This document shows, piece by piece, positions 7,721-16,610 of a DNA stretch of 64,000 nt. A model generated the notes under the pieces. That model ran no database searches and was not told the origin of the DNA. It was given only the letters and a program-made list of their open reading frames with translations. Where the stretch lies: the NCBI RefSeq assembly GCF_020510565.1, contig NZ_CP075189.1, forward strand, positions 3,648,501-3,712,500, given 5' to 3'. A program made the translations under genes and the position numbers. How positions within the stretch are numbered: position 1 is the stretch's first letter; each line of letters opens with the position of its first letter. This DNA is from Ferribacterium limneticum. Lineage in GTDB: Bacteria; Pseudomonadota; Gammaproteobacteria; Burkholderiales; Rhodocyclaceae.

Positions 7721-9928
7721 CTAGAACGCGTAGGTGACCCCGCCAAGGATTTGCCGGGTGCGACCGGCAGCCATGCCATCGACCCGGGTCGCCAGATACT
7801 CCTTGTTGGCCAGATTGTGACCGCTCAGAAAGAACGATACCTTGCTGCCCTGCGGCTTGTAACGCAACGAGGCATTGACCAGGGTGTAGGACGGAATCGT
7901 CCCGGACAGACCGGAAAGTGCTGCATCCACCGGCGGCAGAACGCGGGCGAAACTATCCGGTTCCTGGCTGCTGACATAATCCACGCCGACGCGGGCATCG
8001 ATCCCGAACGGGTGCTGATAACCGACATTCAACGAGGCCAGATGGCGTGGCGCATAAGGCAGGCGGTCACCATTGACGATGCCGTCGACGGCGGCATTCG
8101 GACTGCTTCTGGCAAATTTTGCGGTGAACAGGTTGGTGTAGGAACCCATGATGTAAACGTTGTGCGCCGTATCGAAGATGCGCCCGAAATCGACCCGGCC
8201 CGCCAGTTCCAGACCGGACATTTTCGATTCGCCGCCATTGATGAAGGTGCCGGCGCCATTGTTGATAACGATTTCGTCAAAGTCGGTATGGAACAAGGTG
8301 GCCTCAAAACCGACGCCCTTGAAATAACTGGAGCGCAAGCCCATTTCCCAGTTGGTGCTCTCCTCTGCCTTGGTCTTGTCAGCCACGGCGGTGTTCGCTC
8401 CACTTCCCTCGTTGATGTCGCGGTCCGGGCGCGGCGGGGCGAAGCCCTTATGCACGCCGGCAAAGAGCGTGGTCTTGGCAATGCCGTTCCAGGCCAGGCC
8501 GAAGCCGGGCAGGACGACCGTCTGCCGGTTGTTCAGATTCGATTCGGGATTATTCTGTTCCTCACCGTCGGCCCGGACGATGTCGGTCCTGATTTCATAA
8601 TCCTCAACCCGCACACCGGGGGTCAATGACCAGTTGCCGACATGGAAGGTGTTTTGCGCGTAGTAAGACCAGGCTTTGGTATCGATGCGAATGTCTTCGC
8701 GGTGCGTACCGAACTGTTCCGCCCAGGCCTGACTTTGCGCCAGCGGGCTGGCATCGCGGAACTGGTTTCGCCTGATGTCCTCAGCATGGTAGCGCAGGCC
8801 AATCACCGCATCACTTTCAATACCGAACAGATTGTGGCTGAAGTCGAGGCGCGGTTCGATGCCCCAGTAATCGTACTCGCGCGGGCGCCAGCGACCGCCG
8901 CAAGTGGCGGCATTGGCTTCAGTTGCTGCGGTACTGCAACGGTCGATCACCGAATAGCCGGTCGAGTTATTGCCGGCATCGTCAAAGCCGCCCGGATCGT
9001 TGATTTGCCGGAACGAGGCGCGCTTGTTGCTGACCCGGTAAAACTGGGTGCTGAGTTTGCTCCGTTCATTGATCGCGAAAACATGCTGCAACTGGAAAGT
9101 GTTGCGCTCCTGTTCGAATTTGTCGTTCTTGCCGGTGGGCGCCTGGAACTTGTCTTCCGCATACTCGAGAGTACCCAGGCCGGTTTCCGAAATATGCGAG
9201 TCCTCGATGAACTGACTGAGCTTGGCATGGATTGTTTGCCGTTCGCTGATCTTCAGCTGGCCCTTCAGGGTGTACTCGCGAACGTCAAAATCGTGGTTCT
9301 TCCGAATCCCGTCGCCTTTTTTCTGCAGGACATCGAGCATGACGCCACCCAGTTCGCCGCCGTAACCGACATTGGCATGCAGGCCGGAGAAATCATTGTT
9401 GCCGAGCGTGGCCGTGACACTGCCGGCGAGGCCATTCGCCGGCAGCGGGCGGCTGACGAAGTTGATCATGCCGCCGACCGTTTGCGGGCCGTACAGCACC
9501 TGTCCCGAACCCTTGACGATTTCGATGCGCTGCACCCGCTCGAGCGGTGTCGAGTAATGGGCCGACGGATCACCATAGGGCGCCAGAAACAGCGGCATGC
9601 CATCTTCGAGCAGCAGCGTGCGGCTGGTCCGCCGCGGGTCCATGCCGCGCACGCCAATGTTCAGGCCGAGCCCGAAAGAGTCTTCGCCAACGCTGTGCAC
9701 ACCCGGGGTGCGCGTCAGCGCCTCGCGAATGGAGAACGGAGCGCTCTCCTTGAGTTCTTTCTCATCAATAACCGAGAAGGCGCCCGGCACGGACTCCAGG
9801 CGGTCAGGAAGAATCCCGCTGACGGATACCTGCTCGGCAATGATCTGGTCTTTTGCATGGGCCGTCAGCGCCATGAGCATCATGGCGGATGCGACGGCGC
9901 TGGCAATTGTCCTTGGCTTGAACTGCAT
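7721..9928 (-). CDS. TonB-dependent outer-membrane receptor, FecA-like
   Basis: A 735-residue outer-membrane receptor with a signal peptide (ending TAHA), a plug domain and a beta-barrel ending in the aromatic YAF. The plug carries RGMDPRRTSRTLLLEDGMPL, APYGDPSAHY and GSGQVLYGPQTVGGMINF, close to the ferric-citrate receptor FecA as I recall it, so an iron-chelate substrate is the best guess. No FecI/FecR-type regulators are next to it and the N-terminus lacks an obvious signalling domain, since the TonB-box region begins almost at once (QVSVSGIL). The 314 bp upstream, shared with the divergent response regulator gene, hold a perfect palindrome and a possible structured leader. Confidence 0.85.
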   Translation of the reverse strand: MQFKPRTIASAVASAMMLMALTAHAKDQIIAEQVSVSGILPDRLESVPGAFSVIDEKELKESAPFSIREALTRTPGVHSVGEDSFGLGLNIGVRGMDPRRTSRTLLLEDGMPLFLAPYGDPSAHYSTPLERVQRIEIVKGSGQVLYGPQTVGGMINFVSRPLPANGLAGSVTATLGNNDFSGLHANVGYGGELGGVMLDVLQKKGDGIRKNHDFDVREYTLKGQLKISERQTIHAKLSQFIEDSHISETGLGTLEYAEDKFQAPTGKNDKFEQERNTFQLQHVFAINERSKLSTQFYRVSNKRASFRQINDPGGFDDAGNNSTGYSVIDRCSTAATEANAATCGGRWRPREYDYWGIEPRLDFSHNLFGIESDAVIGLRYHAEDIRRNQFRDASPLAQSQAWAEQFGTHREDIRIDTKAWSYYAQNTFHVGNWSLTPGVRVEDYEIRTDIVRADGEEQNNPESNLNNRQTVVLPGFGLAWNGIAKTTLFAGVHKGFAPPRPDRDINEGSGANTAVADKTKAEESTNWEMGLRSSYFKGVGFEATLFHTDFDEIVINNGAGTFINGGESKMSGLELAGRVDFGRIFDTAHNVYIMGSYTNLFTAKFARSSPNAAVDGIVNGDRLPYAPRHLASLNVGYQHPFGIDARVGVDYVSSQEPDSFARVLPPVDAALSGLSGTIPSYTLVNASLRYKPQGSKVSFFLSGHNLANKEYLATRVDGMAAGRTRQILGGVTYAF

Positions 9929-10058
9929 ATTGTCTCCGGATGGATGTGTTGATTTTTTTGCCGCGGCCTTAAAACCGTTCGGGCCACATGGCTCGGCCTT
10001 GAGCTGACCGGCGATCTTCGCTGCCTTTGCCTCGGGTGGCTCGGGAACTGTTCACTGC

Positions 10059-10083
10059 AAACCCGGGAATTTTTCCCGGGTTT
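10059..10083. promoter_or_regulatory. Perfect 11-bp inverted repeat in a divergent intergenic region
   Basis: AAACCCGGGAA and TTCCCGGGTTT flank a 3-base T loop. It lies about 130 bp upstream of the TonB receptor start and 160 bp upstream of the response regulator. Neither side has the long T tract of a terminator, so an operator or a leader hairpin is possible. The rest of 9929-10242 has no supportable gene. On the minus strand it could form further pairings, such as TTCCCGAGCCACCCGAGGC, but I do not recognise a riboswitch class. Confidence 0.45.
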
Positions 10084-10242
10084 GTCACATAGCGATCGAA
10101 TATTTCCCGACCACCCACAAATAGCCGAGAACAAATGCATAAGGCGCTCTAAAATACCGGGCTACAACCAGAGACAGCGGGCGGCCGGATTGCCCGCAAA
10201 CGATACTCGGCACCAGGCATTGCATTGATCAAGGGGACAATC

Positions 10243-10818
10243 GTGGGCATTCTTGAACAAATCCGCTCGCTCTTCCGGCGTAACCCGCCAAGCATCGCGC
10301 CGACTCCGCCTCGCCCCTCTGCGCCGGCCCTCGCCAGCCGCGCCCCGCAGATCAACGAACGGCGCGGCAAGGAACGGATCAACGCTCGCGAAGGCACGCG
10401 CGTCCTGATCATTGACGACTCGAAGACCATCGTCACCGTACTCAAGAAATTTCTCCGCTCGGCCGGCTATGAAACGCTCGAAGCGCTCGACGCCGAAAGC
10501 GGGCTGGCGCAATTGCACCCGGAGCCACCGGAACTGATCTTTCTCGACATCGTGCTCCCCGGCATGAACGGCTTCGCCGCCCTGCGCGCCATCCGCCGCG
10601 ACCCAGCGACGCGCAACATCCCGGTCATCATGATGAGCGGCAACGAACAGGCGATGGAGCAGTTTTTCGGCACCCGGATCGGGGCCGACGACTTCATGAA
10701 AAAGCCCTTCTCGCGCTACGAGGTTTTTTTCCGGATCGAACGTCTGCTCGACGCTGATCTCGTTCCACAGCGCGCCACGCCGCGTCTTGCCGAACAAGCC
10801 ATGCCGACCCCGGCCTGA
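10243..10818 (+). CDS. Single-domain response regulator (PilG/PilH-like)
   Basis: A receiver protein of 191 residues: about 50 residues of basic, Pro-rich N-terminal linker, then one REC domain with the acidic pair in VLIIDDSKTI, the phospho-acceptor in LIFLDIVLPGMNG, the MSGNEQ switch region and the conserved lysine in FMKKPFSR. There is no output domain. The wording of the helix after the switch (GADDFMKKPF) resembles the PilG/PilH regulators of type IV pilus systems, but no pil genes are adjacent. The GTG at 10243 is preferred over an upstream TTG because AAGGGG lies 7 bases before it. Confidence 0.82.
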   Translation: MGILEQIRSLFRRNPPSIAPTPPRPSAPALASRAPQINERRGKERINAREGTRVLIIDDSKTIVTVLKKFLRSAGYETLEALDAESGLAQLHPEPPELIFLDIVLPGMNGFAALRAIRRDPATRNIPVIMMSGNEQAMEQFFGTRIGADDFMKKPFSRYEVFFRIERLLDADLVPQRATPRLAEQAMPTPA

Positions 10819-10843
10819 CCGGAACAGCGCTACGGCGGTGCGA

Positions 10844-11362
10844 TCAGCTCCGCATCCAGGGCCCCAACAACTGGCGTAGCGACTGCTCGTTCCAGCCCTT
10901 GACGACCTCGTCGCCGATGACGATCAGCGGCACGCCGTTGCCGCCCAGCTTCTTGTGTTGCTGGAGCGCCGTCGAACTCTGCTCGATGTCCTCTTCCCTG
11001 TAACGAATGCCGTTGGCGGCAAAGAACTCGCGCGTCATCTTGCAGTAGCCGCACCAGCTCGTGGCGTAGAGAACCACTTCCGGCTGCTCGGTCGACGCCG
11101 CCGCCATGGCCTGCGGCGTGCTGCCCTGCTGCAACAAGGGCCGGCCGAACCAAAAGGCGGCGCCGAAAGCGATCAGGATAAGCAGCCACTTGCCCGGTCC
11201 AGCGCTGCGGGTTTCTGCATTCGGACCGTACTGGACCAGGTTTTCCGGCGGCAGCGGCGCACTCGCCTTGACGTAGGCTTTCTCGCAGGACGGGCATTGC
11301 CAATCCGGCGCGCTATCGGTGGCCTGTCGGGCATAGTTGCAGTGGGGGCAGATTCGACTCAT
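10844..11362 (-). CDS. Zinc-ribbon / membrane / glutaredoxin fusion protein
   Basis: A 172-residue protein in three parts. An N-terminal zinc-ribbon-like domain has two CxxC pairs (CPHC and CPSC). One membrane helix follows (WLLILIAFGAAFWFG). A C-terminal glutaredoxin domain has the active site SWCGYCKM, a GVPLIVIGDEV cis-Pro region and GWNEQSL. The topology would put either the ribbon or the glutaredoxin domain outside the cytoplasm. A longer reading from 11419 lacks the natural MSRICPHC start. It lies 20 bp downstream of algR on the same strand and may be cotranscribed. Confidence 0.8.
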   Translation of the reverse strand: MSRICPHCNYARQATDSAPDWQCPSCEKAYVKASAPLPPENLVQYGPNAETRSAGPGKWLLILIAFGAAFWFGRPLLQQGSTPQAMAAASTEQPEVVLYATSWCGYCKMTREFFAANGIRYREEDIEQSSTALQQHKKLGGNGVPLIVIGDEVVKGWNEQSLRQLLGPWMRS

Positions 11363-11382
11363 TGGGCTATCTCGGAGAACAT

Positions 11383-12171
11383 TCAGGAATTCTTGACCAA
11401 CGCTTTTGCCGGCACCCACTGGCGGCGACTGACCGGCAGCTTTTCCGGAACGCCACGCAGCAGCGCCCAGCCATAGGCCTCGGCATCGTCGCCAGCGGCC
11501 TTTTCGAAGCCGGCGAGCGCGGCCTTGGCGACCAGCACGGCGCGGTGCAGACGCAGGAAGCGCTCGGCAAATTCGGTTTCGAGATGGGCCAGCGTGTCGT
11601 CGAGCAGGTATTCGCGCTCCAGGGTCCTGGCCGTCACGTATTTGAGGTCGGCCTTGAAGTAGAGCACTTCGCCGATCGGCACGAGCAGCAACCGGCCACG
11701 CTCGTGACAGGAAAGGTGGGTCCGCCCGCTGCCACGCATTTCGTGGCCGATGCCGGCGAGCAGCGCTGCATCCGGCGGCGGCCCCGGCACTTTCTGCAAA
11801 GCGGCAAGCAGGCGCTGGGTGCGCACGGGTTTGAGCAGGTAGTCGACGGCGTTGAGGTCGAAGGCCTGCACGGCGTAGTTGTCGTAGGCCGTGGTGAAGA
11901 TGACGGCCGGCGGTTTTTCGAGGCGGCCTAGGTGGGTTGCCAGTTCGATGCCGTCCATGCCCGGCATGCGGATGTCGGCGAGCACGACGTCGACCGGCCT
12001 GTCGCGCAGGATGTCGAGCGCCGCGAGACCGTTGCCGGCCTCACCGACGACTTCGCTCGGCAACTGGCCGGCGATATCGGAGAGCAGTTCGCGCAGGCGG
12101 TCGCGGGCCAGCGGCTCGTCATCGACGAGCAGAACCTTCAGCGAGCTGGCGTGGGCTTGCGACGTTGGCAT
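11383..12171 (-). CDS. algR: LytTR-family response regulator AlgR
   Basis: A two-domain regulator of 262 residues: an N-terminal receiver (VLLVDDEPLARDRL, phospho-site in VVLADIRMPGMDG, TTAYDNYAVQAFDLNAVDYLLKPV) and a C-terminal LytTR DNA-binding domain (GEVLYFKADLKYVTART, RLHRAVLVAK). This is the AlgR layout, which in Pseudomonas controls alginate and type IV pilus genes; targets here are unknown. It is partnered with the LytS-type kinase upstream: the reading frames overlap by 34 bp, so the pair is translationally linked. Confidence 0.88.
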   Translation of the reverse strand: MPTSQAHASSLKVLLVDDEPLARDRLRELLSDIAGQLPSEVVGEAGNGLAALDILRDRPVDVVLADIRMPGMDGIELATHLGRLEKPPAVIFTTAYDNYAVQAFDLNAVDYLLKPVRTQRLLAALQKVPGPPPDAALLAGIGHEMRGSGRTHLSCHERGRLLLVPIGEVLYFKADLKYVTARTLEREYLLDDTLAHLETEFAERFLRLHRAVLVAKAALAGFEKAAGDDAEAYGWALLRGVPEKLPVSRRQWVPAKALVKNS

Positions 12172-13163
12172 GGCAGGAAAATGCGAACTTCATAGGAATG
12201 ATCCCCCGTCTCGATTTCCAGACGGGCTTCGAGATCGTAATACAAGGCCAGCCGTTCGCGGATGTTGGCCACCGCTATCTGGTTGCCAGCGGCATGATGG
12301 ACCTGACCGACGGTCGGATTGGCAACCGCAATGCGCAGTTCCTGACCGCGCTGTTCGATGCCGATACGTACCGTACCGCCTTCCGGTGACGGCTCGATAC
12401 CGTGATAGACGGCGTTTTCGAGCAGCGGCTGCAGCATGAGCGGCGGAATCGGCAGATCCAGCGCAATGGCGCCGATTTTCCAGTCGACCGCGAGACGCTC
12501 GCCGAGGCGCAGTGTTTCGAGTTCGAGATACTGTTTGCCGAGGGCGATTTCGTCGGCCAGGCTGACCAGCTCGCCGGGGTCGCGCATGGCGGCGCGAAAG
12601 AGGTCGGACAGGGACTCGAGGGCCATTTCGGCCTGCTGCGGCCGGGCGCGAATCAGCGAGAGCACGGCGTTCAGCGAATTGAACAGGAAGTGTGGCCGGA
12701 TACGCGCGTTGAGCGCGGCCAGCCGCGCCTCGCTGAGCACGGGCGAGAAGGCGCGCGAGCGCAGGTCGAAATAGACCAGGAGCAAGGCCGTGGCCGCCAT
12801 GGCCAGCAGAACGGCACGCCACACGCTGCCGCCCTCGGCCAGCCCGAGCGAAGTTGCATAAAAAAACAATGCCGCCGCCAGCCCGCCGGCCAGGGCCAGC
12901 ACGCACATCTGACCAAGGCGCAAGGGCAGACGCCACAAGACATCGCGCAGCAACGCCAAGAGGCCGAGACCGATCAACAGCAGCGGCTGGACAACCGCGG
13001 CCAGTTCGACATAGTGCCCGGCCCAACCGGCCAGATTGGCCGACTGCACGAGCGCGGCGAGCACTGCCAGCACATTGATGCCGAGCAGGACGCGCAGCAT
13101 GACCCCGAAATTGCGCCAGTCGGGCAGAGGGTGGGTTGCAGGAAAGTGCCGTATACTTGTCAT
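12138..13163 (-). CDS. algZ: LytS/YehU-type sensor histidine kinase AlgZ
   Basis: A 341-residue membrane kinase with four hydrophobic segments in the first 150 residues, then the His_kinase domain with the phospho-acceptor in ARIRPHFLFNSLNAVLSL and an ATPase domain (LLENAVYHGIE as N-box, GNQIAVANIRERL as G-box). AlgZ (FimS) phosphorylates or controls AlgR. The long open frame continues upstream over argH, but the ATG at 13163 leads directly into MTSIRHFPATH and lies 57 bp from the divergent argH start. The algZR-argH arrangement is common in beta- and gammaproteobacteria. Confidence 0.87.
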   Translation of the reverse strand: MTSIRHFPATHPLPDWRNFGVMLRVLLGINVLAVLAALVQSANLAGWAGHYVELAAVVQPLLLIGLGLLALLRDVLWRLPLRLGQMCVLALAGGLAAALFFYATSLGLAEGGSVWRAVLLAMAATALLLVYFDLRSRAFSPVLSEARLAALNARIRPHFLFNSLNAVLSLIRARPQQAEMALESLSDLFRAAMRDPGELVSLADEIALGKQYLELETLRLGERLAVDWKIGAIALDLPIPPLMLQPLLENAVYHGIEPSPEGGTVRIGIEQRGQELRIAVANPTVGQVHHAAGNQIAVANIRERLALYYDLEARLEIETGDHSYEVRIFLPCQRRKPTPAR

Positions 13164-13220
13164 CTTTGTGCGGGTTTGTTCCAAATTCGTCGCCGATTTG
13201 CCCCATTCTAGACCAGAGTC

Positions 13221-14609
13221 ATGACTTCCAACGCCAATCAATACACTTGGGCCGGACGCTTCTCCGAGCCGGTTTCCGATCTCGTCAAACGCTACACCGC
13301 CTCGGTCGATTTCGACCAGCGCATGTGGCGCCAGGACATCCGCGGCTCGCTGGCCCACGCCCGGATGCTGGCCAAACAGGGCATCATCGCCACCGCCGAC
13401 CTCGCTGATATCGAACGCGGCATGGCCGTCGTCACCGAAGAAATCGAGTCTGGTAAATTCGAATGGTCGCTCGACCTTGAGGATGTGCACCTCAACATAG
13501 AGAAGCGCCTCACCGCGCTCGTCGGCGATGCCGGCAAACGCCTGCACACCGGCCGTTCGCGCAACGACCAGGTCGCTACCGACATCCGCCTCTACCTGCG
13601 CGATTCGATCGACGATATCCTCGTCCTGATCAAGGCTTTCCGTTCGGCGCTGGTCGATCTGGCCGAGAAAGAAGCGGCGACGCCGATGCCCGGCTTCACG
13701 CACCTGCAGGTCGCCCAGCCGGTCACCTTCGGCCATCACATGCTGGCCTATTTCGAAATGTTCGGGCGCGATGCCGAGCGCTTCGTCGATTGCCGCAAAC
13801 GCGTCGCCCGCTTGCCGCTCGGCGCCGCCGCGCTGGCCGGCACGACCTACCCGATTGACCGTGAATTCGTCGCTGAACAACTAGGCTTCGAAGGCGTCTG
13901 CGAAAACTCGCTCGATGCCGTGTCGGATCGGGACTTCGCCATTGAATTCACCTCGGCCTGCGCCCTGCTCATGATGCACATCAGCCGCCTGTCGGAAGAA
14001 CTGGTGATGTGGATGAGCCCGCGCATCGGCTTCATCCAGATCGCCGACCGCTTCTGCACCGGCTCGTCGATCATGCCGCAGAAGAAGAACCCGGACGTGC
14101 CGGAACTGGCGCGCGGCAAGACCGGCCGCGTGTACGGCCAACTGATGTCGTTGCTGACCCTCATGAAGTCGCAGCCGCTGGCATACAACAAGGACAATCA
14201 GGAAGATAAAGAGCCGCTGTTCGACGCCGTCGACACCGTGACCGACACCCTGCGCATCTTCGCCGACATGGCCGGCGGCATCACGGTCCGCGCCGAGAAC
14301 ATGAAGGCCGCGCTAACCCAGGGCTTCGCCACGGCGACCGACCTCGCCGACTATCTCGTCAAGAAGGGCCTCCCCTTCCGTGATGCCCACGAAGCCGTCG
14401 GCCACGCCGTCAAGGCAGCCGAGCAGAAGGGCGTCGATCTGCCGCAACTGACGCTCGAAGAAATCCGCGCCTTCTGCCCGCAAGTCGAAAATGACGTTTT
14501 TTCCGTGTTGACCGTAGAAGGTTCGCTGGCCAGCCGCAATCATATCGGCGGCACCGCACCGGCCCAGGTCAAGGCCGCCATCGCCCGCGCCCGCCAGCGT
14601 CTGGGCTGA
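13221..14609 (+). CDS. argH: Argininosuccinate lyase
   Basis: Last enzyme of arginine synthesis: it cleaves argininosuccinate to arginine and fumarate. The 462 residues match the family. Visible motifs are [13 protein letters not shown] at the N-terminus, [28 protein letters not shown] and the superfamily signature [12 protein letters not shown]. The C-terminus holds the conserved [11 protein letters not shown] segment. It is transcribed away from algZ and ends in a strong terminator. Confidence 0.97.
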   Translation: MTSNANQYTWAGRFSEPVSDLVKRYTASVDFDQRMWRQDIRGSLAHARMLAKQGIIATADLADIERGMAVVTEEIESGKFEWSLDLEDVHLNIEKRLTALVGDAGKRLHTGRSRNDQVATDIRLYLRDSIDDILVLIKAFRSALVDLAEKEAATPMPGFTHLQVAQPVTFGHHMLAYFEMFGRDAERFVDCRKRVARLPLGAAALAGTTYPIDREFVAEQLGFEGVCENSLDAVSDRDFAIEFTSACALLMMHISRLSEELVMWMSPRIGFIQIADRFCTGSSIMPQKKNPDVPELARGKTGRVYGQLMSLLTLMKSQPLAYNKDNQEDKEPLFDAVDTVTDTLRIFADMAGGITVRAENMKAALTQGFATATDLADYLVKKGLPFRDAHEAVGHAVKAAEQKGVDLPQLTLEEIRAFCPQVENDVFSVLTVEGSLASRNHIGGTAPAQVKAAIARARQRLG

Positions 14610-14630
14610 TTTTCCCGCCTCAAACGAAAA

Positions 14631-14662
14631 GACCGCCGGTTTGCGCCGGCGGTCTTTTTTTG
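14631..14662 (+). terminator. Rho-independent terminator after argH
   Basis: GACCGCCGG TTTGCG CCGGCGGTC hairpin followed by TTTTTTT, 21 bp past the argH stop. Confidence 0.9.
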
Positions 14663-14680
14663 CGCCGAACGGATTAGAGG

Positions 14681-14709
14681 TTTAACATATAAGCGAACGT
14701 TGATATTTA
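14681..14709 (+). promoter_or_regulatory. Possible sigma-70 promoter for the OsmC-like gene
   Basis: TTTAAC and TATTTA separated by 17 bases in an AT-rich patch between the argH terminator and the OsmC-like start. The boxes match the consensus only partly. Confidence 0.3.
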
Positions 14710-14751
14710 TCCATCCGACGTCGCCCAAAACTAAACCCAAGGCAGATCAGC

Positions 14752-15129
14752 ATGTACTCAACCGTTGTCGACAACACCCCGCTCATCAAGGTGAGCAGCG
14801 CCAAACACGAAGCCAATTACTCTGTAAATGGCTCCCTGATGAACCCGCTCGAAGCGTTTTACGCCTCCCTCGCCGCCTGCGCGGCGGTCTATGCCAAGAA
14901 AGCCTGCAAGGAACTCGGCATCCCCGCCGCCGGTATCGAAATCGCCTGCAAGCCGTTCGCCGGCACCGGCGGTCCGCTGACCCTGGCCCGATTCAAGACC
15001 GAGGTGCGCTTCCCCGAGCATTTCACCGCCGAACAGAAGGCCAATATCCTCGAGAGCATCGCCCATTGCGCTGTCAAGGATATCGTCGCCAACGGCCCGG
15101 CCATCGAGTTCCAGGTCGCCGAGATCTGA
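14752..15129 (+). CDS. OsmC/Ohr family protein
   Basis: A 125-residue protein with the OsmC-fold pattern: NPLEAFYASLAACAAVYAKKACKELG with the helical redox cysteine, then EVRFPEHFTAEQKANILESIAHCAVKDIV with a second conserved cysteine. OsmC-type proteins are thiol peroxidases acting on organic hydroperoxides; some members have other roles. Both cysteine regions are present here (AACAAV and AHCAVK). A monocistronic unit between terminators. Confidence 0.8.
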   Translation: MYSTVVDNTPLIKVSSAKHEANYSVNGSLMNPLEAFYASLAACAAVYAKKACKELGIPAAGIEIACKPFAGTGGPLTLARFKTEVRFPEHFTAEQKANILESIAHCAVKDIVANGPAIEFQVAEI

Positions 15130-15141
15130 CGCCGGCCAATC

Positions 15142-15177
15142 CCACGGTCAACCGGAAATTTCGGCCAAAAATAAAAA
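15142..15177 (-). repeat. Dispersed bipartite repeat, copy 3 (intergenic)
   Basis: The reverse complement reads TTATTTTTGGCCGAAATT followed by TCCGGTTGACCGTGG. It sits directly after the OsmC-like stop and abuts the arm of the following terminator hairpin. Confidence 0.85.
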
Positions 15178-15201
15178 AGCCGGGGACGCTCCCCGGCTTT
15201 T
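15175..15201. terminator. Bidirectional terminator
   Basis: AAAAGCCGGGGA CGC TCCCCGGCTTTT, between the convergent OsmC-like gene and grxD. Confidence 0.88.
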
Positions 15202-15222
15202 GCGTTTCCGGCGAGCCGAAAA

Positions 15223-15543
15223 TCAGGCCGCGATACCTTCCAGCATCTGCTGCAGTTCGCCGGTCTGGTACATCTCTTTCATGATGTCGCAGCCGCCGAC
15301 GAATTCGCCCTTGATGTAGAGCTGGGGAATGGTCGGCCAGTTGGCGTATTCCTTGACGCCATTGCGGATTTCTTCGTCGGCCAGCACATTGACCGTAACG
15401 AAGTCTTCGACGCCACAGGCCTTCAGGATCTGCACGGAAGTCGCGGAAAAACCGCATTGCGGAAAACGGGCGTCACCCTTCATGTAAAGGACGACCGGGT
15501 TGCCGGTCACTGTGGCGTGGATGCGTTGCTGAACGTCGGACAT
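15223..15543 (-). CDS. grxD: Monothiol glutaredoxin GrxD
   Basis: A 106-residue monothiol glutaredoxin of the Grx4 type with the CGFS active site in FPQCGFSATSV, the glutathione-binding WPTIPQLYIKGEFVGGCDI region and the usual C-terminal helix. It carries and delivers [2Fe-2S] clusters, commonly with BolA partners. It lies 13 bp downstream of prmC on the same strand and probably belongs to the ancestral hemA-prfA-prmC-grxD group, now interrupted upstream. Confidence 0.95.
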   Translation of the reverse strand: MSDVQQRIHATVTGNPVVLYMKGDARFPQCGFSATSVQILKACGVEDFVTVNVLADEEIRNGVKEYANWPTIPQLYIKGEFVGGCDIMKEMYQTGELQQMLEGIAA

Positions 15544-15556
15544 GATTTCTCCTGAT

Positions 15557-16438
15557 TTAAAAATGGGCGCCTGAAACGCGGTCTATGCCGGCCAGGTCGA
15601 GGAAAGTGGATGCGGCTTTGAACCCCGCAGAGGTCAATAAGTTCCGGCTCGCTTCGCCCTGGTCGTAGCCGTGCTCGAAGAGCAGCCAGCCGCCGGGGTT
15701 CAGATGAGCCGCCGCGTCGGCAACAATGCGACGAATGCAATCAAGGCCATCAGCGCCATCGGTCAGCGCCATTTGCGGCTCGAAGGGCAGGCCGTTGAGG
15801 GCCAGATGCGGGTCGCCGTCGGCGACGTAGGGCGGGTTGGAAACGATGAGATCGAAGCGCTCGCCGGCGAGCGGCGCGAACCAGTCGCCTGCGTGAAATT
15901 CGATCCTGGCACCAAGCCGGCCGGCATTGTTGCGCGCCACGGAAATTGCCTCGGGCGACAGGTCGACCGCCGCAACCCTCGCCTGCGGACATTCAAGCGC
16001 CAGGGAAATGGCGACGATGCCCGAGCCGGTGCCGAGATCGACAACCGTCGGCGCAGCCATGCCCCGTAATTTTTCGAGTGCCAATTCGATCAGCACTTCG
16101 GTTTCCGGACGCGGGATCAGAACGGCCGGCGACACCTGAAAAACCCGCCCGCGAAACTCCGCTTCCCCGGTCAGGTAGGCCAGCGGCTCACCACTCGCCC
16201 GGCGCACCAAAAATTCGTCAAACACCTGCTGGGCCGGGAGCAACAATGGACTTTCCGGGGACATCAGGAGATCGGTGTGGCGGCAGCCGGCGACGTATTC
16301 GAGCAGCAGTCGCGCATCGAGCCGCGCGGACTCGATTCCCGCCTCGGCGAGCAGCTTCTGCCCCTTGCGCCAGTTTTCACCCAGTGACTGCACGACGAAT
16401 CTTTCGCGATAAATGAAAAGAGCCGTCAGTGCGGCCAT
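15557..16438 (-). CDS. prmC: Release factor glutamine methyltransferase PrmC
   Basis: PrmC (HemK) methylates the GGQ glutamine of peptide-chain release factors. The protein has the N-terminal helical domain (LLEYVAGCRHTDLL), the SAM loop VVDLGTGSGIVAISLA and the catalytic NPPY in LIVSNPPYVADGDPHL. The annotated start gives 293 residues; a shorter start within the first 20 codons (MAALTALFIYRERFVVQ may be leader) is possible. Its natural substrate gene prfA lies about 5 kb away on the same strand, separated by the PEP-CTERM/TonB block. Confidence 0.93.
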   Translation of the reverse strand: MAALTALFIYRERFVVQSLGENWRKGQKLLAEAGIESARLDARLLLEYVAGCRHTDLLMSPESPLLLPAQQVFDEFLVRRASGEPLAYLTGEAEFRGRVFQVSPAVLIPRPETEVLIELALEKLRGMAAPTVVDLGTGSGIVAISLALECPQARVAAVDLSPEAISVARNNAGRLGARIEFHAGDWFAPLAGERFDLIVSNPPYVADGDPHLALNGLPFEPQMALTDGADGLDCIRRIVADAAAHLNPGGWLLFEHGYDQGEASRNLLTSAGFKAASTFLDLAGIDRVSGAHF

Positions 16439-16542
16439 CCCGATTATACCGGCGGGACCGGCAAGCCCCTAACGAGAACGGGTGCGACGATATGCCACAT
16501 TCATTTACCACAGATGCCCCCCTAAACTGGCCGCCGAAAAAT

Positions 16543-16571
16543 CGATCAGCCTGATCCGTCACGGCTGATCG
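16543..16571. promoter_or_regulatory. 9-bp inverted repeat upstream of the first PEP-CTERM gene
   Basis: CGATCAGCC and GGCTGATCG arms are separated by 11 bases, 40 bp before the ATG at 16611. The spacing would suit a dimeric regulator or a leader hairpin; there is no T tract. No clear -35/-10 pair was found in 16439-16610. Confidence 0.4.
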
Positions 16572-16610
16572 CGAAGTAGCCACCGGTTTTCAACAAAAAG
16601 GGGAGCATCA

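Noticed and set aside
12138..13880. A 580-codon reading of algZ extending over argH
   Set aside because: The extra N-terminal part is antisense to argH; the start at 13163 gives a normal kinase.
14497..14519. TTTTTTCCGTGTTGACCGTAGAA near the argH 3' end resembles the repeat
   Set aside because: It encodes the conserved [11 protein letters not shown] segment of ArgH, has an extra base pair in the core and the opposite orientation to all other coding copies.
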